Shown piece after piece: positions 33,991 to 43,246 of a stretch of DNA of 64,000 bases; within the stretch, counting starts at the first letter, position 1, and each line of letters opens with the position of its first letter. The position numbers and the translations under genes are program-made. The DNA comes from Sinorhizobium medicae (GTDB taxonomy: Bacteria > Pseudomonadota > Alphaproteobacteria > Rhizobiales > Rhizobiaceae): positions 62,001 through 126,000 of the forward strand of contig NZ_VITA01000017.1 of NCBI RefSeq assembly GCF_007827695.1, written 5' to 3'. The notes beneath the pieces are model-generated. The model made no database searches. It was not told the origin of the DNA and worked only from the letters and a program-made list of their open reading frames with translations.

Positions 33991-34247
33991 TCAATCAGGA
34001 CGTTGTAGACAAGGCGTATGCTGCCGAACGGCTGATGAATAATGCCGATTATCAGAACGTGTGCCGTTGGATCGAAGAAGATGTCTTTGCTCTGTTCAAC
34101 AGGGTCCCGCTTGGTGACGACGCGACATTGAAGGAAGTTCAACAGCTTTCGCACGGGTTCAAACTCTTCAAAGAACGCATCACTAAATATATTGAGAAAG
34201 CTCGTTATGAGGCACAAATCGAAGCCTCAAACGACGAAGAATACTAA
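33987..34247 (+). CDS. Small phage head-region protein
   Basis: An 86-residue, mostly helical protein beginning MINQDVVDKAYAAERLMNNA. Its ATG overlaps the portal stop. No membrane segment or known domain. A small gene between portal and scaffold is common in T7-like genomes and may be an assembly accessory. A CTAAATA word lies within its 3' end and another spans its stop codon. Confidence 0.6.
   Translation: MINQDVVDKAYAAERLMNNADYQNVCRWIEEDVFALFNRVPLGDDATLKEVQQLSHGFKLFKERITKYIEKARYEAQIEASNDEEY
34184..34190 (+). promoter_or_regulatory. CTAAATA word within the end of the 33987 gene
   Basis: Reads TCACTAAATATATTG, 106 bases before the scaffold ATG. Because it is inside coding sequence it is less certain than the copy 60 bases downstream. 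Confidence 0.3.
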
Positions 34248-34250
34248 ATA
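34244..34250 (+). promoter_or_regulatory. CTAAATA word before the scaffold gene
   Basis: Overlaps the TAA stop at 34245-34247 and reads ATACTAAATAGAAGC; it lies 46 bases before the scaffold ATG at 34297. Confidence 0.45.
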
Positions 34251-34296
34251 GAAGCAATTCAAACGTTTTTGAAAACCAAAGGATTATATTAGAAGT

Positions 34297-35280
34297 ATGG
34301 ATGAAGAACTTGTTGACAATACCTCCGAAGCGGAGACTGTCGATAGCCAAGGTCTTTCTGTTGATGATGCCGCGATTAAACTTCGTGGCATGCTCGGCGT
34401 ATCGAATGACTCTCAAGTAGAACACTCTGAAGATAACGACGGCGAAATGTCACCGGACGCTGAAGCCAATGCTGATGAAGCGAATGAGGCTGACGCAACC
34501 GAGAACAATACCGATGAAGACGACCCGGAATACGAGGTTGAAATTGGTGGCGAAAAGCTGCCGGTGAAACTCTCGGAACTCCGCAAGGGCTATTTGCGAC
34601 AGAGCGACTACACACGGAAGGCTCAGGAAATTTCCGAACTGCGAAAGCAATACTCGGAGAACCAGCGGGACGTGAATCAGGTTCGTGAGCAACTTCGTGA
34701 AGAAAGCATGGGTTATCTCCAAGCTTTCAAGCGCGAAATGGCAGCCGCATATGCGACGCAACCCGAAATCGATTGGGATTACCTCCTGAATGAGAATCCC
34801 GGCGAATATGTCCGCCAGAAGGAAATGCAAGAGCGCCGCGATAGTATCGCACGCCAGCTGTATGAAACCGAAATGGCGATGGCTCAGCAACGTGAGGCTC
34901 AAGAGGCGCAACTGCATCAGGAGAGGCTTACTGAATCGAAGACTAAGTTCTTTGAAACGTATCCTGAACTCCGCGATTCTGCCCGTGCCAAGGAAGCTCA
35001 AGTCGGTATGACGCAACTGCTGATCGACGCAAGTTTTGATCAGCAAGAACTGGAAAATCTCTCTGACTATCGAATGCTCGATATTCTCTACCGCCTCTGG
35101 AAGGCTGAAAACACCGCAAAGATCGTGCCTCAAGTGGTGAAGAATTTCGAACAGAAGCCGAACATTTCCGCGAAGGAACCAAGTCGGAAAAACTTCGATC
35201 ATCGTGAGAAGAATTGGTCCAAATTCAAGCAATCGGGCAATCTGGACGACGCCGCTGCCCTCATCATCAGTCGCCTATAA
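34297..35280 (+). CDS. Head scaffolding protein
   Basis: A 327-residue, acidic, coiled-coil protein. The N terminus is very acidic (DGEMSPDAEANADEANEADA), a conserved-looking motif follows (EVEIGGEKLPVKLSELRKGY near 75-94), then long helices (RQLYETEMAMAQQREAQEAQ). The basic C terminus (REKNWSKFKQSGNLDDAAAL) would bind capsid protein. Scaffolds guide capsid assembly and then leave. Position directly before the capsid gene is the usual one. Confidence 0.82.
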   Translation: MDEELVDNTSEAETVDSQGLSVDDAAIKLRGMLGVSNDSQVEHSEDNDGEMSPDAEANADEANEADATENNTDEDDPEYEVEIGGEKLPVKLSELRKGYLRQSDYTRKAQEISELRKQYSENQRDVNQVREQLREESMGYLQAFKREMAAAYATQPEIDWDYLLNENPGEYVRQKEMQERRDSIARQLYETEMAMAQQREAQEAQLHQERLTESKTKFFETYPELRDSARAKEAQVGMTQLLIDASFDQQELENLSDYRMLDILYRLWKAENTAKIVPQVVKNFEQKPNISAKEPSRKNFDHREKNWSKFKQSGNLDDAAALIISRL

Positions 35281-35299
35281 AAAGAGGTTTTAACTAATA

Positions 35300-36229
35300 A
35301 TGGCTACTCTCAAAACAACCGATGTCTCTCACGTTCGCGAAGACCTTGAAGACATCATTTCGAACATTTCGCCTGAAGACACCCCGTTCCTTACCTCCAT
35401 TGCGAAGGTTTCGGCATCGCAGAAGACTCACGAATGGACTCAGGACAAGCTTCGCGCCCGTAACAAGAACAACGCTGCTATCGAAGGTGCTGAAGCCGCC
35501 GCCGCAAGCAATAGCGCTCCCGTTCGTCTCCGCAACCACGCACAGATTTTCACTGAAACTGTTCAGGTTTCCGGCAGTCTGATCGCATCCGACACGGTTG
35601 GTTCAAAGAACGAACTTGCTTACCAGCTTGCGAAGAGCATCAAGCAAGTCAAGGGCGATATCGAAGCCACTGCTGTATCGGAGAAGGCTTCTTCGCTTGG
35701 CGAGCCGCGTGAAATGGGCGGTATGGAAGCTTGGGTCAAGACCAATGCGCTTCATGGAACTGGCGGCGTTACCGCTGGCTATAACAGTGGCACCGGTCTC
35801 GTCGGCGCTGTAACGGACGGCACGGCTCGTGCGCTGTCTCACGCACTCATTGTCGAGATGGCTGAAGGTATCCACTCCGAAGGTGGTGTGCCGAAAATCC
35901 TTCTGGTTCCCCCGGCACAGAAGAAGAATATCGTTGCTCTGTCCAATGGTACTACCAAGTTTCAGGACGCCAGCAAGAAGACCGTCTTCGGTGACGTCAC
36001 GATGTACGAAACACCTTTCGGTCGCTTCGATATTGTGACTTCGCGCGACGTACGTTCGAGCACGGTTATCGGTTACGATCCGGAGCTTTGGGCACAGGCT
36101 GTATTCCGTGGCCTCACCAAGAAGAAGCTTCCCGAAGGGGGCGACTACGAGGGATATCAGGTCATCACTGAAGTTACCCTTGTTTGCCGCAACGAAGCAG
36201 GTAACGGCAAGGTCGCTGACCTTTCGTAA
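35300..36229 (+). CDS. Major capsid protein (SU10/DUF5309-like)
   Basis: A 309-residue protein of HK97-fold type. The N-terminal signature EDTPFLTSIAKV (about 30-41) and EWTQDKLRARNKNNAAIEGA (about 49-68) match what I know of the SU10-type major capsid family, as does LLVPPAQKKNIVALS near 197. AAAGAGG precedes the ATG. It forms the icosahedral shell. A strong terminator about 45 bp downstream would make this the end of the most abundant transcript. Confidence 0.87.
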   Translation: MATLKTTDVSHVREDLEDIISNISPEDTPFLTSIAKVSASQKTHEWTQDKLRARNKNNAAIEGAEAAAASNSAPVRLRNHAQIFTETVQVSGSLIASDTVGSKNELAYQLAKSIKQVKGDIEATAVSEKASSLGEPREMGGMEAWVKTNALHGTGGVTAGYNSGTGLVGAVTDGTARALSHALIVEMAEGIHSEGGVPKILLVPPAQKKNIVALSNGTTKFQDASKKTVFGDVTMYETPFGRFDIVTSRDVRSSTVIGYDPELWAQAVFRGLTKKKLPEGGDYEGYQVITEVTLVCRNEAGNGKVADLS

Positions 36230-36272
36230 TCTAATCTGACCTGAACGGATATAACTATAATTCAGGGAAACT

Positions 36273-36300
36273 GAGGCTCCATTTCGGGGCCTCTTTTTTT
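36273..36300 (+). terminator. Rho-independent terminator after the capsid gene
   Basis: GAGGCTCC (36273-36280) pairs with GGGGCCTC (36286-36293, one G-U), followed by seven Ts to 36300. T7 also has its main terminator just after the capsid gene. Confidence 0.85.
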
Positions 36301-36325
36301 GCCCGCTGCTCAAAATTCACTGCCG

Positions 36326-36332
36326 CTAAATA
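36326..36332 (+). promoter_or_regulatory. CTAAATA word restarting transcription after the capsid terminator
   Basis: Reads TGCCGCTAAATAGC, 26 bases after the terminator and 31 bases before ATG 36364. A promoter is required here if the terminator works, which supports the promoter reading. Confidence 0.6.
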
Positions 36333-36363
36333 GCAATAAACAAGGCAGGAATGACGAGCAAAC

Positions 36364-36705
36364 ATGAACGACCTTAATCTTACTGGCGCTGACTTGCTGC
36401 CGACCGAAGGTACATTCCTATGGGAAGATTCCCCTACACGACGCGTATGGATTACCCGTCAAGGCGACAATCTGATTATCACTACCGAAGCCAAGGTTGA
36501 TGCGATCATTGCGCAGAATGCCGCGATTGAATCCGAATTCAATTATTCGGGTCGGCACGGTGACTTGGTCCAAATCGCATCGGTCCCGGATTCGCTCTAC
36601 TTCGAATGGATGCGGCAGGGCATTACGGATGATGACGCGAAAATGAAGCGCATCCTGAACGACCCTGATTTTGCGAAATTCCGTACGAATAGGTGGACCG
36701 TATAA
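36364..36705 (+). CDS. Phage head-tail region protein of unknown function
   Basis: A 113-residue protein beginning MNDLNLTGADLLPTEGTFLW and ending with the motif LNDPDFAKFRTNRWTV. Similar small proteins ending NDPD-KFRT are familiar from T7-like phages of alphaproteobacteria between capsid and tail tubular genes, though I cannot confirm that here. It may be a minor head or connector component. Confidence 0.6.
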   Translation: MNDLNLTGADLLPTEGTFLWEDSPTRRVWITRQGDNLIITTEAKVDAIIAQNAAIESEFNYSGRHGDLVQIASVPDSLYFEWMRQGITDDDAKMKRILNDPDFAKFRTNRWTV

Positions 36706-36707
36706 CG

Positions 36708-37277
36708 ATGACCTATGACGATTTTATCGCTACTATCAATTCTCTGACGGTACGCACCGACGCGCCAATTCCGACGTTCATTAGTCTTGCTGAAGATTCC
36801 CTCCGGACCGTCACCAAGCACTATCTTGCGGAAAAGACCGTTACCCTTTCAGTCGTTGACAATACGGCTGAACTCCCATCCGACTTCATCGAACTACGCT
36901 CAATCACCGGATCACACGGCTATGTCTATAAGCCGGTCAATCCCGCACAAGCAACGTTGTACGCCGATGAAGTCGGGTACTATCATTCGGGCAACACGCT
37001 CGTGTTTGTGGGCAACTACGTCGAAAACGAAGTGACGATCCTTTATTGGTCCGCTTTCGAGGGCCTGTCTCCGACCCAATCCAATTGGCTGTTTGACCGC
37101 TTTCCTACCGTCTATGTCGCCGCCGTCATGAAGGAATTCTACCGGTGGGAGAAGGACGCTGAAGGAGTCGCTATCGAGCAAGCCACGCTTCAAGAGCTTC
37201 TTGGGCGCGTAGCAGAAGACGACCGGCGCGGACGCAAAACCGGCACGCTCTATATGGGTTTCGGTACATGGCTCTAA
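36708..37277 (+). CDS. Tail tubular protein A candidate (adaptor)
   Basis: A 189-residue protein starting MTYDDFIATINSLTVRTDAP. The layout (IPTFISLAEDSLRTVTKHYL near the N terminus; LPSDFIELRSITGSHGYVYK in the middle; LFDRFPTVYVAAVMKEFYRW near 125) fits the T7 gp11-like adaptor that joins portal and nozzle. GGTGGA lies 11 bases before ATG 36708. It overlaps the next gene by ten bases, as gp11 and gp12 homologues often do. Confidence 0.7.
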   Translation: MTYDDFIATINSLTVRTDAPIPTFISLAEDSLRTVTKHYLAEKTVTLSVVDNTAELPSDFIELRSITGSHGYVYKPVNPAQATLYADEVGYYHSGNTLVFVGNYVENEVTILYWSAFEGLSPTQSNWLFDRFPTVYVAAVMKEFYRWEKDAEGVAIEQATLQELLGRVAEDDRRGRKTGTLYMGFGTWL

Positions 37278-38791
37278 TCGAAATCCCGTTCACATCCTTC
37301 ACACCTGATCTACCCGCGATGAACAACCCCGGCAGTCCGCGCATTCACAATGCCACGGCTGGTCGCGGATCGGCGCAAGGTGCGGTTACGCTCTATCCCA
37401 TGAAAGCTGCCTCGCTCTACAGCAGCACCAGTATGGCTTCGCGTCCGCTCGGAACCGCCATCGGTCAAGACAGGGATGGAAACGCTAAGATTTACGGCGG
37501 ATGCGCGACGAAGCTTTACAAGCTCGCACCTTCCACCCGCCAATGGACGGACATTTCCCGCGTTGGCGGATACATCACGTCGGCAACAGAGCGTTGGCGC
37601 AGCGTTGAATTCGGGTCTCTTCAACTCTGGACCAATTACAACGACGAAATCCAGTACCTTGATATGAACACAGATTTACAATTCGCAAATCTGACAACCC
37701 TTGTGAAAGGACGACATATAGCCACACACAAAGGCTTTGTGATCGTCGGAAATACATACGACTCGCTCGATTCCGCCGTCCCTTATCGTGTGCGGTGGAG
37801 CGGAATTGAGAACCCTTTCGATTGGTCATTCAGCGCGGCAACGCAAAGCGATTTTCAAGATATCCATGGCTACGGCGCAATCCAAGGCATCGTTACGGAC
37901 GACAGTTGTTATGTGATCCTTCAACGCGGCATCGTTCAGATGACATACATTGGAGCGCCTTACGTGTTCCAGTTCGATGACCGCGTGGTAGGTAAAGGCT
38001 GCTCTGTTCCGAACTCAATTATCACGGTTTCAGGTCTCCATTTCTTTCTCAGTGACAACGGCTTCTACATGCTCCAAGGCGGTCAATTGACGCCAATCGG
38101 GGAAGGTAAGGTGAACAAGTGGTTTCTTGAGAACTTCGACAGTTCCCAAGCAAGCCTCATGACGGTAGCCGCCGATCCACGAGAAACCTTAGTCTACTGG
38201 CAATTCTGTTCGAAGGCATCAACGTCCGGAACTCCCGATTTGATGCTTACCTATAACTATGTGTCTGGCGAATGGACTCGGGCGACAGCCACTACAACGT
38301 ACATTTTCAACTCTGTCTCCTTGCCACAAACGGTCGATGGATTGAACGTGTACGGCTCTATTGACGCTGTTCCGGCTTCCTTTGACGACCCCATATGGGC
38401 GGGTGGACAGAATCTCCTGTGGGGCATGTCCGCTACTGGCGCTGTCTATTCGTTCAGCGGTGAAACGCTCGAATTTCAGTATGACAGTCCTGAGATTCAA
38501 GCGAGCCGGTTAATACCAAACGAGCACGGCGCTGAACTGGCGATTATTGGTGCTGTTCGTCCTAAGTTCGAAGGCGCTGGTGATAGCGTCACCGCTCGTG
38601 TTCAGGTCGGAACGAAGGCCCTGCCGAACTCGGATATTGTTTGGTCCGACATGCAGGAAACCAACTCTGAGTCAGGCTACGCATACTTCCGTAACAAGAG
38701 CCGTTATCAGCGATTCCGCGTTCGTATCTCCGGACCATGGACGCGCGCATATGCGATGGAAATCGACGCCAAACCATCAGGGCGAAGGTGA
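37268..38791 (+). CDS. Tail tubular protein B candidate (nozzle)
   Basis: A 507-residue, beta-rich protein. FAPDLPAMNNPGSP-like N-terminal segment (SFTPDLPAMNNPGSPRIHNA) and repeated beta-propeller-like units (FVIVGNTYDS; RVRWSGIENPFDW; DDSCYVILQRGIVQM) agree with the T7 gp12-like nozzle that extends the short tail. Location after the adaptor candidate supports this. Other possibility: a receptor-binding knob, but the gene order favours the nozzle. Confidence 0.7.
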   Translation: MALIEIPFTSFTPDLPAMNNPGSPRIHNATAGRGSAQGAVTLYPMKAASLYSSTSMASRPLGTAIGQDRDGNAKIYGGCATKLYKLAPSTRQWTDISRVGGYITSATERWRSVEFGSLQLWTNYNDEIQYLDMNTDLQFANLTTLVKGRHIATHKGFVIVGNTYDSLDSAVPYRVRWSGIENPFDWSFSAATQSDFQDIHGYGAIQGIVTDDSCYVILQRGIVQMTYIGAPYVFQFDDRVVGKGCSVPNSIITVSGLHFFLSDNGFYMLQGGQLTPIGEGKVNKWFLENFDSSQASLMTVAADPRETLVYWQFCSKASTSGTPDLMLTYNYVSGEWTRATATTTYIFNSVSLPQTVDGLNVYGSIDAVPASFDDPIWAGGQNLLWGMSATGAVYSFSGETLEFQYDSPEIQASRLIPNEHGAELAIIGAVRPKFEGAGDSVTARVQVGTKALPNSDIVWSDMQETNSESGYAYFRNKSRYQRFRVRISGPWTRAYAMEIDAKPSGRR

Positions 38792-38798
38792 GTTTCCG

Positions 38799-38805
38799 CT
38801 AAATA
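38799..38805 (+). promoter_or_regulatory. CTAAATA word before the 38811 gene
   Basis: Reads TTCCGCTAAATATGTG. Only five bases separate it from ATG 38811, as at terL, so if it is a promoter this gene would be served only by upstream starts. Confidence 0.4.
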
Positions 38806-38810
38806 TGTGA

Positions 38811-39104
38811 ATGCAGAAAGTCAACGAACATACCAACCAACGGCAAGTCGCCTCTATCGTGAACCAATTGGCGAGCCAGTTCGACGGAACAACTGGTTCG
38901 TTTTCGCTTGCTAATTCGGCGACCACAACGACCGTTTCGAACTCTAAAGTCACGACCATCAGCAAAGTCATTCTACAGCCGCGCAACACTAATGCGGGTT
39001 CGGCTGGTGCGTATATCAGTTCGATTTCAAACGGCAGCTTTGTGGTCGGACACCCGTCCGCCACGACCGTCCGAACATTCGATTACGTGGTGTTCGGCGT
39101 ATGA
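38811..39104 (+). CDS. Small virion-region protein
   Basis: A 97-residue, Ser/Thr-rich, beta-type protein (FSLANSATTTTVSNSKVTTI). Such sequences are typical of small phage structural or decoration proteins. No catalytic motif. It overlaps the next gene by four bases (ATGA). Confidence 0.55.
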   Translation: MQKVNEHTNQRQVASIVNQLASQFDGTTGSFSLANSATTTTVSNSKVTTISKVILQPRNTNAGSAGAYISSISNGSFVVGHPSATTVRTFDYVVFGV

Positions 39105-39490
39105 GGATCGGTTTCACTGAAAGCGAGTACGCGCGGGTTCGTGATTGGCTTGTTGCGGCTATCGATACAAATCCGGATGTCATTTCGGAAGGCACATTGT
39201 TGGAGAAATTGCGCTTCAACGAATGGCAATTGCTTACGACCGAAAACGCCGCATGTGTCCTCCAACTGTGTGAACACGAAGGCGAGAGGATTGCCAACGT
39301 GGTCCTATTAGGCGGTAAGCGAAACGGTTCGCTTCGGGAAATCATGGGTACTCACATTGTTCTCTGCGATTTTCTCAGAGAACTGAAGTTCACTAAATTG
39401 GTAGGAACGCCGCGCAAAGAGTGGCACCAGTTTCTAAAACAAAATGGCTTCAAACAACAAGAAAAAGAATTCATTAAGGAGCTAATTTAA
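39101..39490 (+). CDS. Internal virion protein A candidate (GNAT-like)
   Basis: A 129-residue alpha/beta protein. The order of elements (NVVLLGGKRNGSLREIMGTH; LKFTKLVGTPRKEWHQFLKQ; NGFKQQEKEFIKELI) resembles a small acetyltransferase fold with a VGxxR-type turn before a C-terminal NGF motif. In T7-like genomes gp13, an internal virion or assembly protein, occupies this place. I cannot tell whether enzymatic activity is retained. Confidence 0.5.
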   Translation: MRIGFTESEYARVRDWLVAAIDTNPDVISEGTLLEKLRFNEWQLLTTENAACVLQLCEHEGERIANVVLLGGKRNGSLREIMGTHIVLCDFLRELKFTKLVGTPRKEWHQFLKQNGFKQQEKEFIKELI

Positions 39491-41046
39491 TGCCCAGTTC
39501 GCCAAAGGAACAAACCAGTAAGGTCGAACCGTGGGATGGGGCTAAACCCTACCTGCTCGACCAATACAAACTTCTTGATGACGCGTTCAAAAATGGTGCG
39601 CCAAAGCCTTGGGAAGGCAAGCAGGTTGCCGATCAGTCGAAGGCGACTCTTGACGCGCTTCAGGGTACTGAAAATCTCGCACGAAATGGCAACACGTCGG
39701 CACTCACCAACGCGACCAATGCCGTGAATGGCGTAATGACGCAAGGAACGAATACGCAAGCCAATCAGACGCTCTCGCAGCTTCAGCAGCAGATGAATTT
39801 CGGCACCAATCCGACAGACGCGATTGCCAAGGGTATCGCCAACGGTTCGACGGTTGGGCAGAACTATACGAACGCTGCTGCTGGCACTGCCGCTGGTCTA
39901 CAGAACTATCAGAACGGTGCCATTTCTCAGTTTCAGGGTATGGCGAATTATCAGAATCCGGCGCTCGCACAAGCGCAGGGTTACGGCGGGTACACCAATG
40001 CGGCGGCTGGTCTACAGAGCAAACAGGCGAACAGCCTTGCGCAGTCCAACAACCCGGCAATGGACTTCCTGAAGAATACGGCTTCCGGTGCGAGCGTCGG
40101 CAACAACCCGTACTTGGACCGTATGGTTTCCAATCAACAGGACGCCATCGCCAACAAGCTGAAGAACATCACGAACCCCGGAATCGATTCACAGGCTGCT
40201 TCCCTTGGTAGAATGGGAAGTGCTGCCTACGCGACACAACGAAACAATGCGGAGTCTACCGCCGCTAACGAAATGGCGAAGGTTGCGACCGAAGACTATC
40301 AGGCTCAGTACAATCAGGACACGGCGAACCAACTGAACGCTGCTGGTCAATATGGAAATTTCGCCAACCAAGATGTTGCGAACCGACTTAACGCCAATCA
40401 GGCGCTTGCCGGTACGGACGCTCAGCAGCAGCAGTTGCGACAGGCTGGTACGAGCCTCTACGGCGACCTTGCCAACTCGCAGCAGTCTCAGCGCCTTAAT
40501 GCGGCTAACTCGCTGTCGAGTGCGTATGACTCTCAACAGGCGGCAAGGCTTGGTGCTAACGCAAATTACGCGGGCATTATGGATAGCCAGAACGCCGCAC
40601 GGCAAGCCGCGCTAAATTCGAACCGTGATTTCCAGATGCAGGGCGCAAATCTCGCATCGAACAACTATCAGAACAACATTGCGAACATGTTCGCTGGCAA
40701 TAACCAGCGTTTGAACGCCGCGAATGCAGCGAACAATCAGCAGAATGCGGTTGCCGATCAGCGCTTAAACGCCGCGAATATGGCGGGAACTGCTTACCAG
40801 AACCAGTACCTTCCGTACCAGCAGTTGGCGGGAGTTGGTGACATTCGTGACGCTCGCAGCGACCTCCAATTGCGTGCTGAAATCGACAAATGGGATCGGA
40901 TGCAGCAGCAGCCAATTCAGAATGCCGCGAACTTCATTAACCTGCTGAATAGCGGCGGATACAACAATACAAAGACGCAAGTCTATTCCAATACTGGCGG
41001 TCAAATGCTCGGCGGTCTGGCGGCTCTTGCCGGTCTGTTTGTTTGA
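39490..41046 (+). CDS. Asn/Gln/Ala-rich internal virion protein
   Basis: A 518-residue protein extremely rich in Asn, Gln and Ala. It has many imperfect repeats with RLNAAN or RLNANQ cores in the second half (about 285-440), separated by 12-16 residues, which suggests a long helical repeat structure. The final 30 residues are Gly-rich and hydrophobic (GGQMLGGLAALAGLFV). Position matches the gp14/gp15 internal virion proteins that form a DNA-ejection channel. Start overlaps the upstream stop by one base. Confidence 0.6.
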   Translation: MPSSPKEQTSKVEPWDGAKPYLLDQYKLLDDAFKNGAPKPWEGKQVADQSKATLDALQGTENLARNGNTSALTNATNAVNGVMTQGTNTQANQTLSQLQQQMNFGTNPTDAIAKGIANGSTVGQNYTNAAAGTAAGLQNYQNGAISQFQGMANYQNPALAQAQGYGGYTNAAAGLQSKQANSLAQSNNPAMDFLKNTASGASVGNNPYLDRMVSNQQDAIANKLKNITNPGIDSQAASLGRMGSAAYATQRNNAESTAANEMAKVATEDYQAQYNQDTANQLNAAGQYGNFANQDVANRLNANQALAGTDAQQQQLRQAGTSLYGDLANSQQSQRLNAANSLSSAYDSQQAARLGANANYAGIMDSQNAARQAALNSNRDFQMQGANLASNNYQNNIANMFAGNNQRLNAANAANNQQNAVADQRLNAANMAGTAYQNQYLPYQQLAGVGDIRDARSDLQLRAEIDKWDRMQQQPIQNAANFINLLNSGGYNNTKTQVYSNTGGQMLGGLAALAGLFV

Positions 41047-41062
41047 TTAGAGAGGCAGACTA

Positions 41063-42355
41063 ATGGCAATTTTCGATCTATTCACGAATACAGCGCGCAA
41101 GAAGAAGCCGGGACAACCGAGTGATTTCGAAGCGGTAACGACGCCGGACGAACAGCCGAATTGGTTGTCGCAATTCCTGCCGGATGAGCCGGACAAACGG
41201 GAAGCGTTGTCGCGTGGTCTTCTGATGGCTGGCGCTAACATGATGGCGGCGGGTGGTCCCTCTCGCGATCCGATGAACATCCTTAGCGTACTCGGTTCCG
41301 GTATTGCCGGTGGCGTGAAGGGCTATGACGCTACTCTTTCCGGCAATCAGGAATTGGCGGCGCAGCGCCTTCAAAACCAGTCCGCACAGATCAAGCTTCA
41401 GGGTAGCCAAGAATTTCGCAAGCAGATGTCCGCATGGCAAGACAAATGGGGCACCAATGGCACCAGCCCGGAAGCGCTTAACGAACTCATGGGCATCTAT
41501 GCGGCTGCTGGTGATGCGGATGGCGTTAGGGCAATTCAGAAGCAAGTCCACGACGCGACCACGAATGAATATGGTCTCAATCCTATTTGGATGACTGACG
41601 AGAACGGCAATTCTGTTCTTGGGCAGATCGACAAGAAGGGGAACTTCCATAAGGTCGAAACGGGCGGTCTCACCGCTGCCCCCGGTGTTGATAAGATCGA
41701 TACCGGCACTGAAATTGTCCTTATCGATAAGAAGTCCGGCAATGTAATCAGCCGCACTCCCAAGGACGTCGCGGGCGAAGCAAGCCAGAAAGCAGGAGGC
41801 AAGGTACAGGGCGAGTCTGCTGCGAACCGTCCGAAGGTGGAAGGCGCTGCGAACGAAATGCTGTCGTCTATCGATAGCCTTGCGAATGATCCGTATCTTG
41901 ATTCCATGGTCGGTGCTTGGGATGCCCGGACACCGGATTTGACAGAGGATGCTGCCCGCGTTCGATCCAAGATGGATCAGCTTGGCGGTCAAACCTTCCT
42001 ACAAGCCTTCAACTCATTGCGGGGCGCTGGCGCGATTACCGAACAAGAGGGCGCAAAGGCACAAGAAGCCATCGCACGGCTCAATCGAGCACAGAACGAG
42101 CACGACTACCGGGAAGCGCTTAATGAGCTTCGCGCAGTCGTCCAGCGCGGCGTTGAGCGGTATCGGCAAACGGCTGGCGTTTCGACTGATGATCAAAGCG
42201 GTTCTGTCGAAAGCGAGACGACTGCGGATGCTCCGGGAACCCAAGCTAATCCAGTTCGTGTGACCAACGCTCAAGAGTTGGAAGCTCTGCCGGAAGGAAC
42301 TTGGGTAGTTGGTCCGGACGGCGTTCCGCGCCCCAAAGGAAAGAGGCGCAACTAA
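41063..42355 (+). CDS. Internal virion protein candidate
   Basis: A 430-residue protein. The N terminus (MAIFDLFTNTARKKKPGQPS) is followed by a Gly/Met-rich, membrane-active-looking stretch (LLMAGANMMAAGGPSRDPMN) and a helical C-terminal half (VRSKMDQLGGQTFLQAFNSL; NRAQNEHDYREALNELRAVV). It ends EGTWVVGPDGVPRPKGKRRN, a short motif common in virion proteins. The 41882-42130 part resembles the DNA-ejection protein helical region of other podoviruses only in general form. The next start overlaps its stop (TAATG). Confidence 0.55.
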   Translation: MAIFDLFTNTARKKKPGQPSDFEAVTTPDEQPNWLSQFLPDEPDKREALSRGLLMAGANMMAAGGPSRDPMNILSVLGSGIAGGVKGYDATLSGNQELAAQRLQNQSAQIKLQGSQEFRKQMSAWQDKWGTNGTSPEALNELMGIYAAAGDADGVRAIQKQVHDATTNEYGLNPIWMTDENGNSVLGQIDKKGNFHKVETGGLTAAPGVDKIDTGTEIVLIDKKSGNVISRTPKDVAGEASQKAGGKVQGESAANRPKVEGAANEMLSSIDSLANDPYLDSMVGAWDARTPDLTEDAARVRSKMDQLGGQTFLQAFNSLRGAGAITEQEGAKAQEAIARLNRAQNEHDYREALNELRAVVQRGVERYRQTAGVSTDDQSGSVESETTADAPGTQANPVRVTNAQELEALPEGTWVVGPDGVPRPKGKRRN

Positions 42356-43227
42356 TGGCGGTAAATGATCGCGCGTTCTACCTAAAGCGATACCTGATGG
42401 ATACGCACAACTTGAGCGACTATCAAGCTGCTGCTGTCGTCGGCAACCTCATACAGGAATCGAGCCTGAATACCGGCGCTGTCAACCGTGGTGACGGTCG
42501 TGACGGCTCCAATAGCATCGGTCTTGCGCAGTGGAATGGCGAACGTGCCCGTGGTCTAAACAGATACCTTGATGAGCGTCGGAAAGCTGGCACCTTCACC
42601 AGCGACACCGAAGCGCAGCTTGATTACATCATTCATGAACTGAACACGACGGAAAAGGCGGCTGGCGATAGGCTTCGCAACTCGCAGTCTCTTGAAGATG
42701 CCACTGCCGCTTTCGTCGGCTTTGAACGCCCGCAAGGCTGGTCTGCTGCCAATCCTACCAATGCTCATGGTTGGAACAATCGATACGGCTACGCCAAAAC
42801 GCTGATGGGTTATTCGCCGAACGGCGAGAACGGACAAGCCGCGCAAATGCAAGCGTTGGCTCAATCAAATCCGACTCCGTCCGCATCATCGCAGTCAGCA
42901 CCCACACCAACGGACGGCAATGTTTCCATCGGGAAAGTAGACCTTCATCCGAATGATGGGGTCGCGGTCCGTCTCGCAAACAAGCTGTTCGGTACTGATT
43001 GGCATATATCAGATGACCAGAAGAGCGATATCGACAAAAGCGCTGGATTGCTCGGTGACGCTGCCAAGCTGTTCGCCCAAGATACCGATTCCATAAATAG
43101 ACAGATCCAGAATGGTGCGCGTCCTCGACAGGATACCGGTCCGGTCCAAATCGCAATGCTGTCGTCGGCACCAACGTTAATGATGAAGAGGAAGCGCGGC
43201 GGATTGGGCGGATTGGGCGGTTACTAA
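42355..43227 (+). CDS. Virion-associated phage tail lysozyme protein
   Basis: A 290-residue protein with an N-terminal peptidoglycan-hydrolase domain (about 1-140): YLMDTHNLSDYQAAAVVGNL, IQESSLNTG with a likely catalytic glutamate, and NSIGLAQWNGERARGLNRYL. This matches the phage tail lysozyme family. The rest is Gln/Ser-rich linker and a basic Gly-rich end. It would open the cell wall during DNA entry, the function T7 places in gp16. Start by TAATG coupling to the preceding gene. Confidence 0.75.
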   Translation: MAVNDRAFYLKRYLMDTHNLSDYQAAAVVGNLIQESSLNTGAVNRGDGRDGSNSIGLAQWNGERARGLNRYLDERRKAGTFTSDTEAQLDYIIHELNTTEKAAGDRLRNSQSLEDATAAFVGFERPQGWSAANPTNAHGWNNRYGYAKTLMGYSPNGENGQAAQMQALAQSNPTPSASSQSAPTPTDGNVSIGKVDLHPNDGVAVRLANKLFGTDWHISDDQKSDIDKSAGLLGDAAKLFAQDTDSINRQIQNGARPRQDTGPVQIAMLSSAPTLMMKRKRGGLGGLGGY

Positions 43228-43246
43228 CAGAGAGAATATCGAGCGA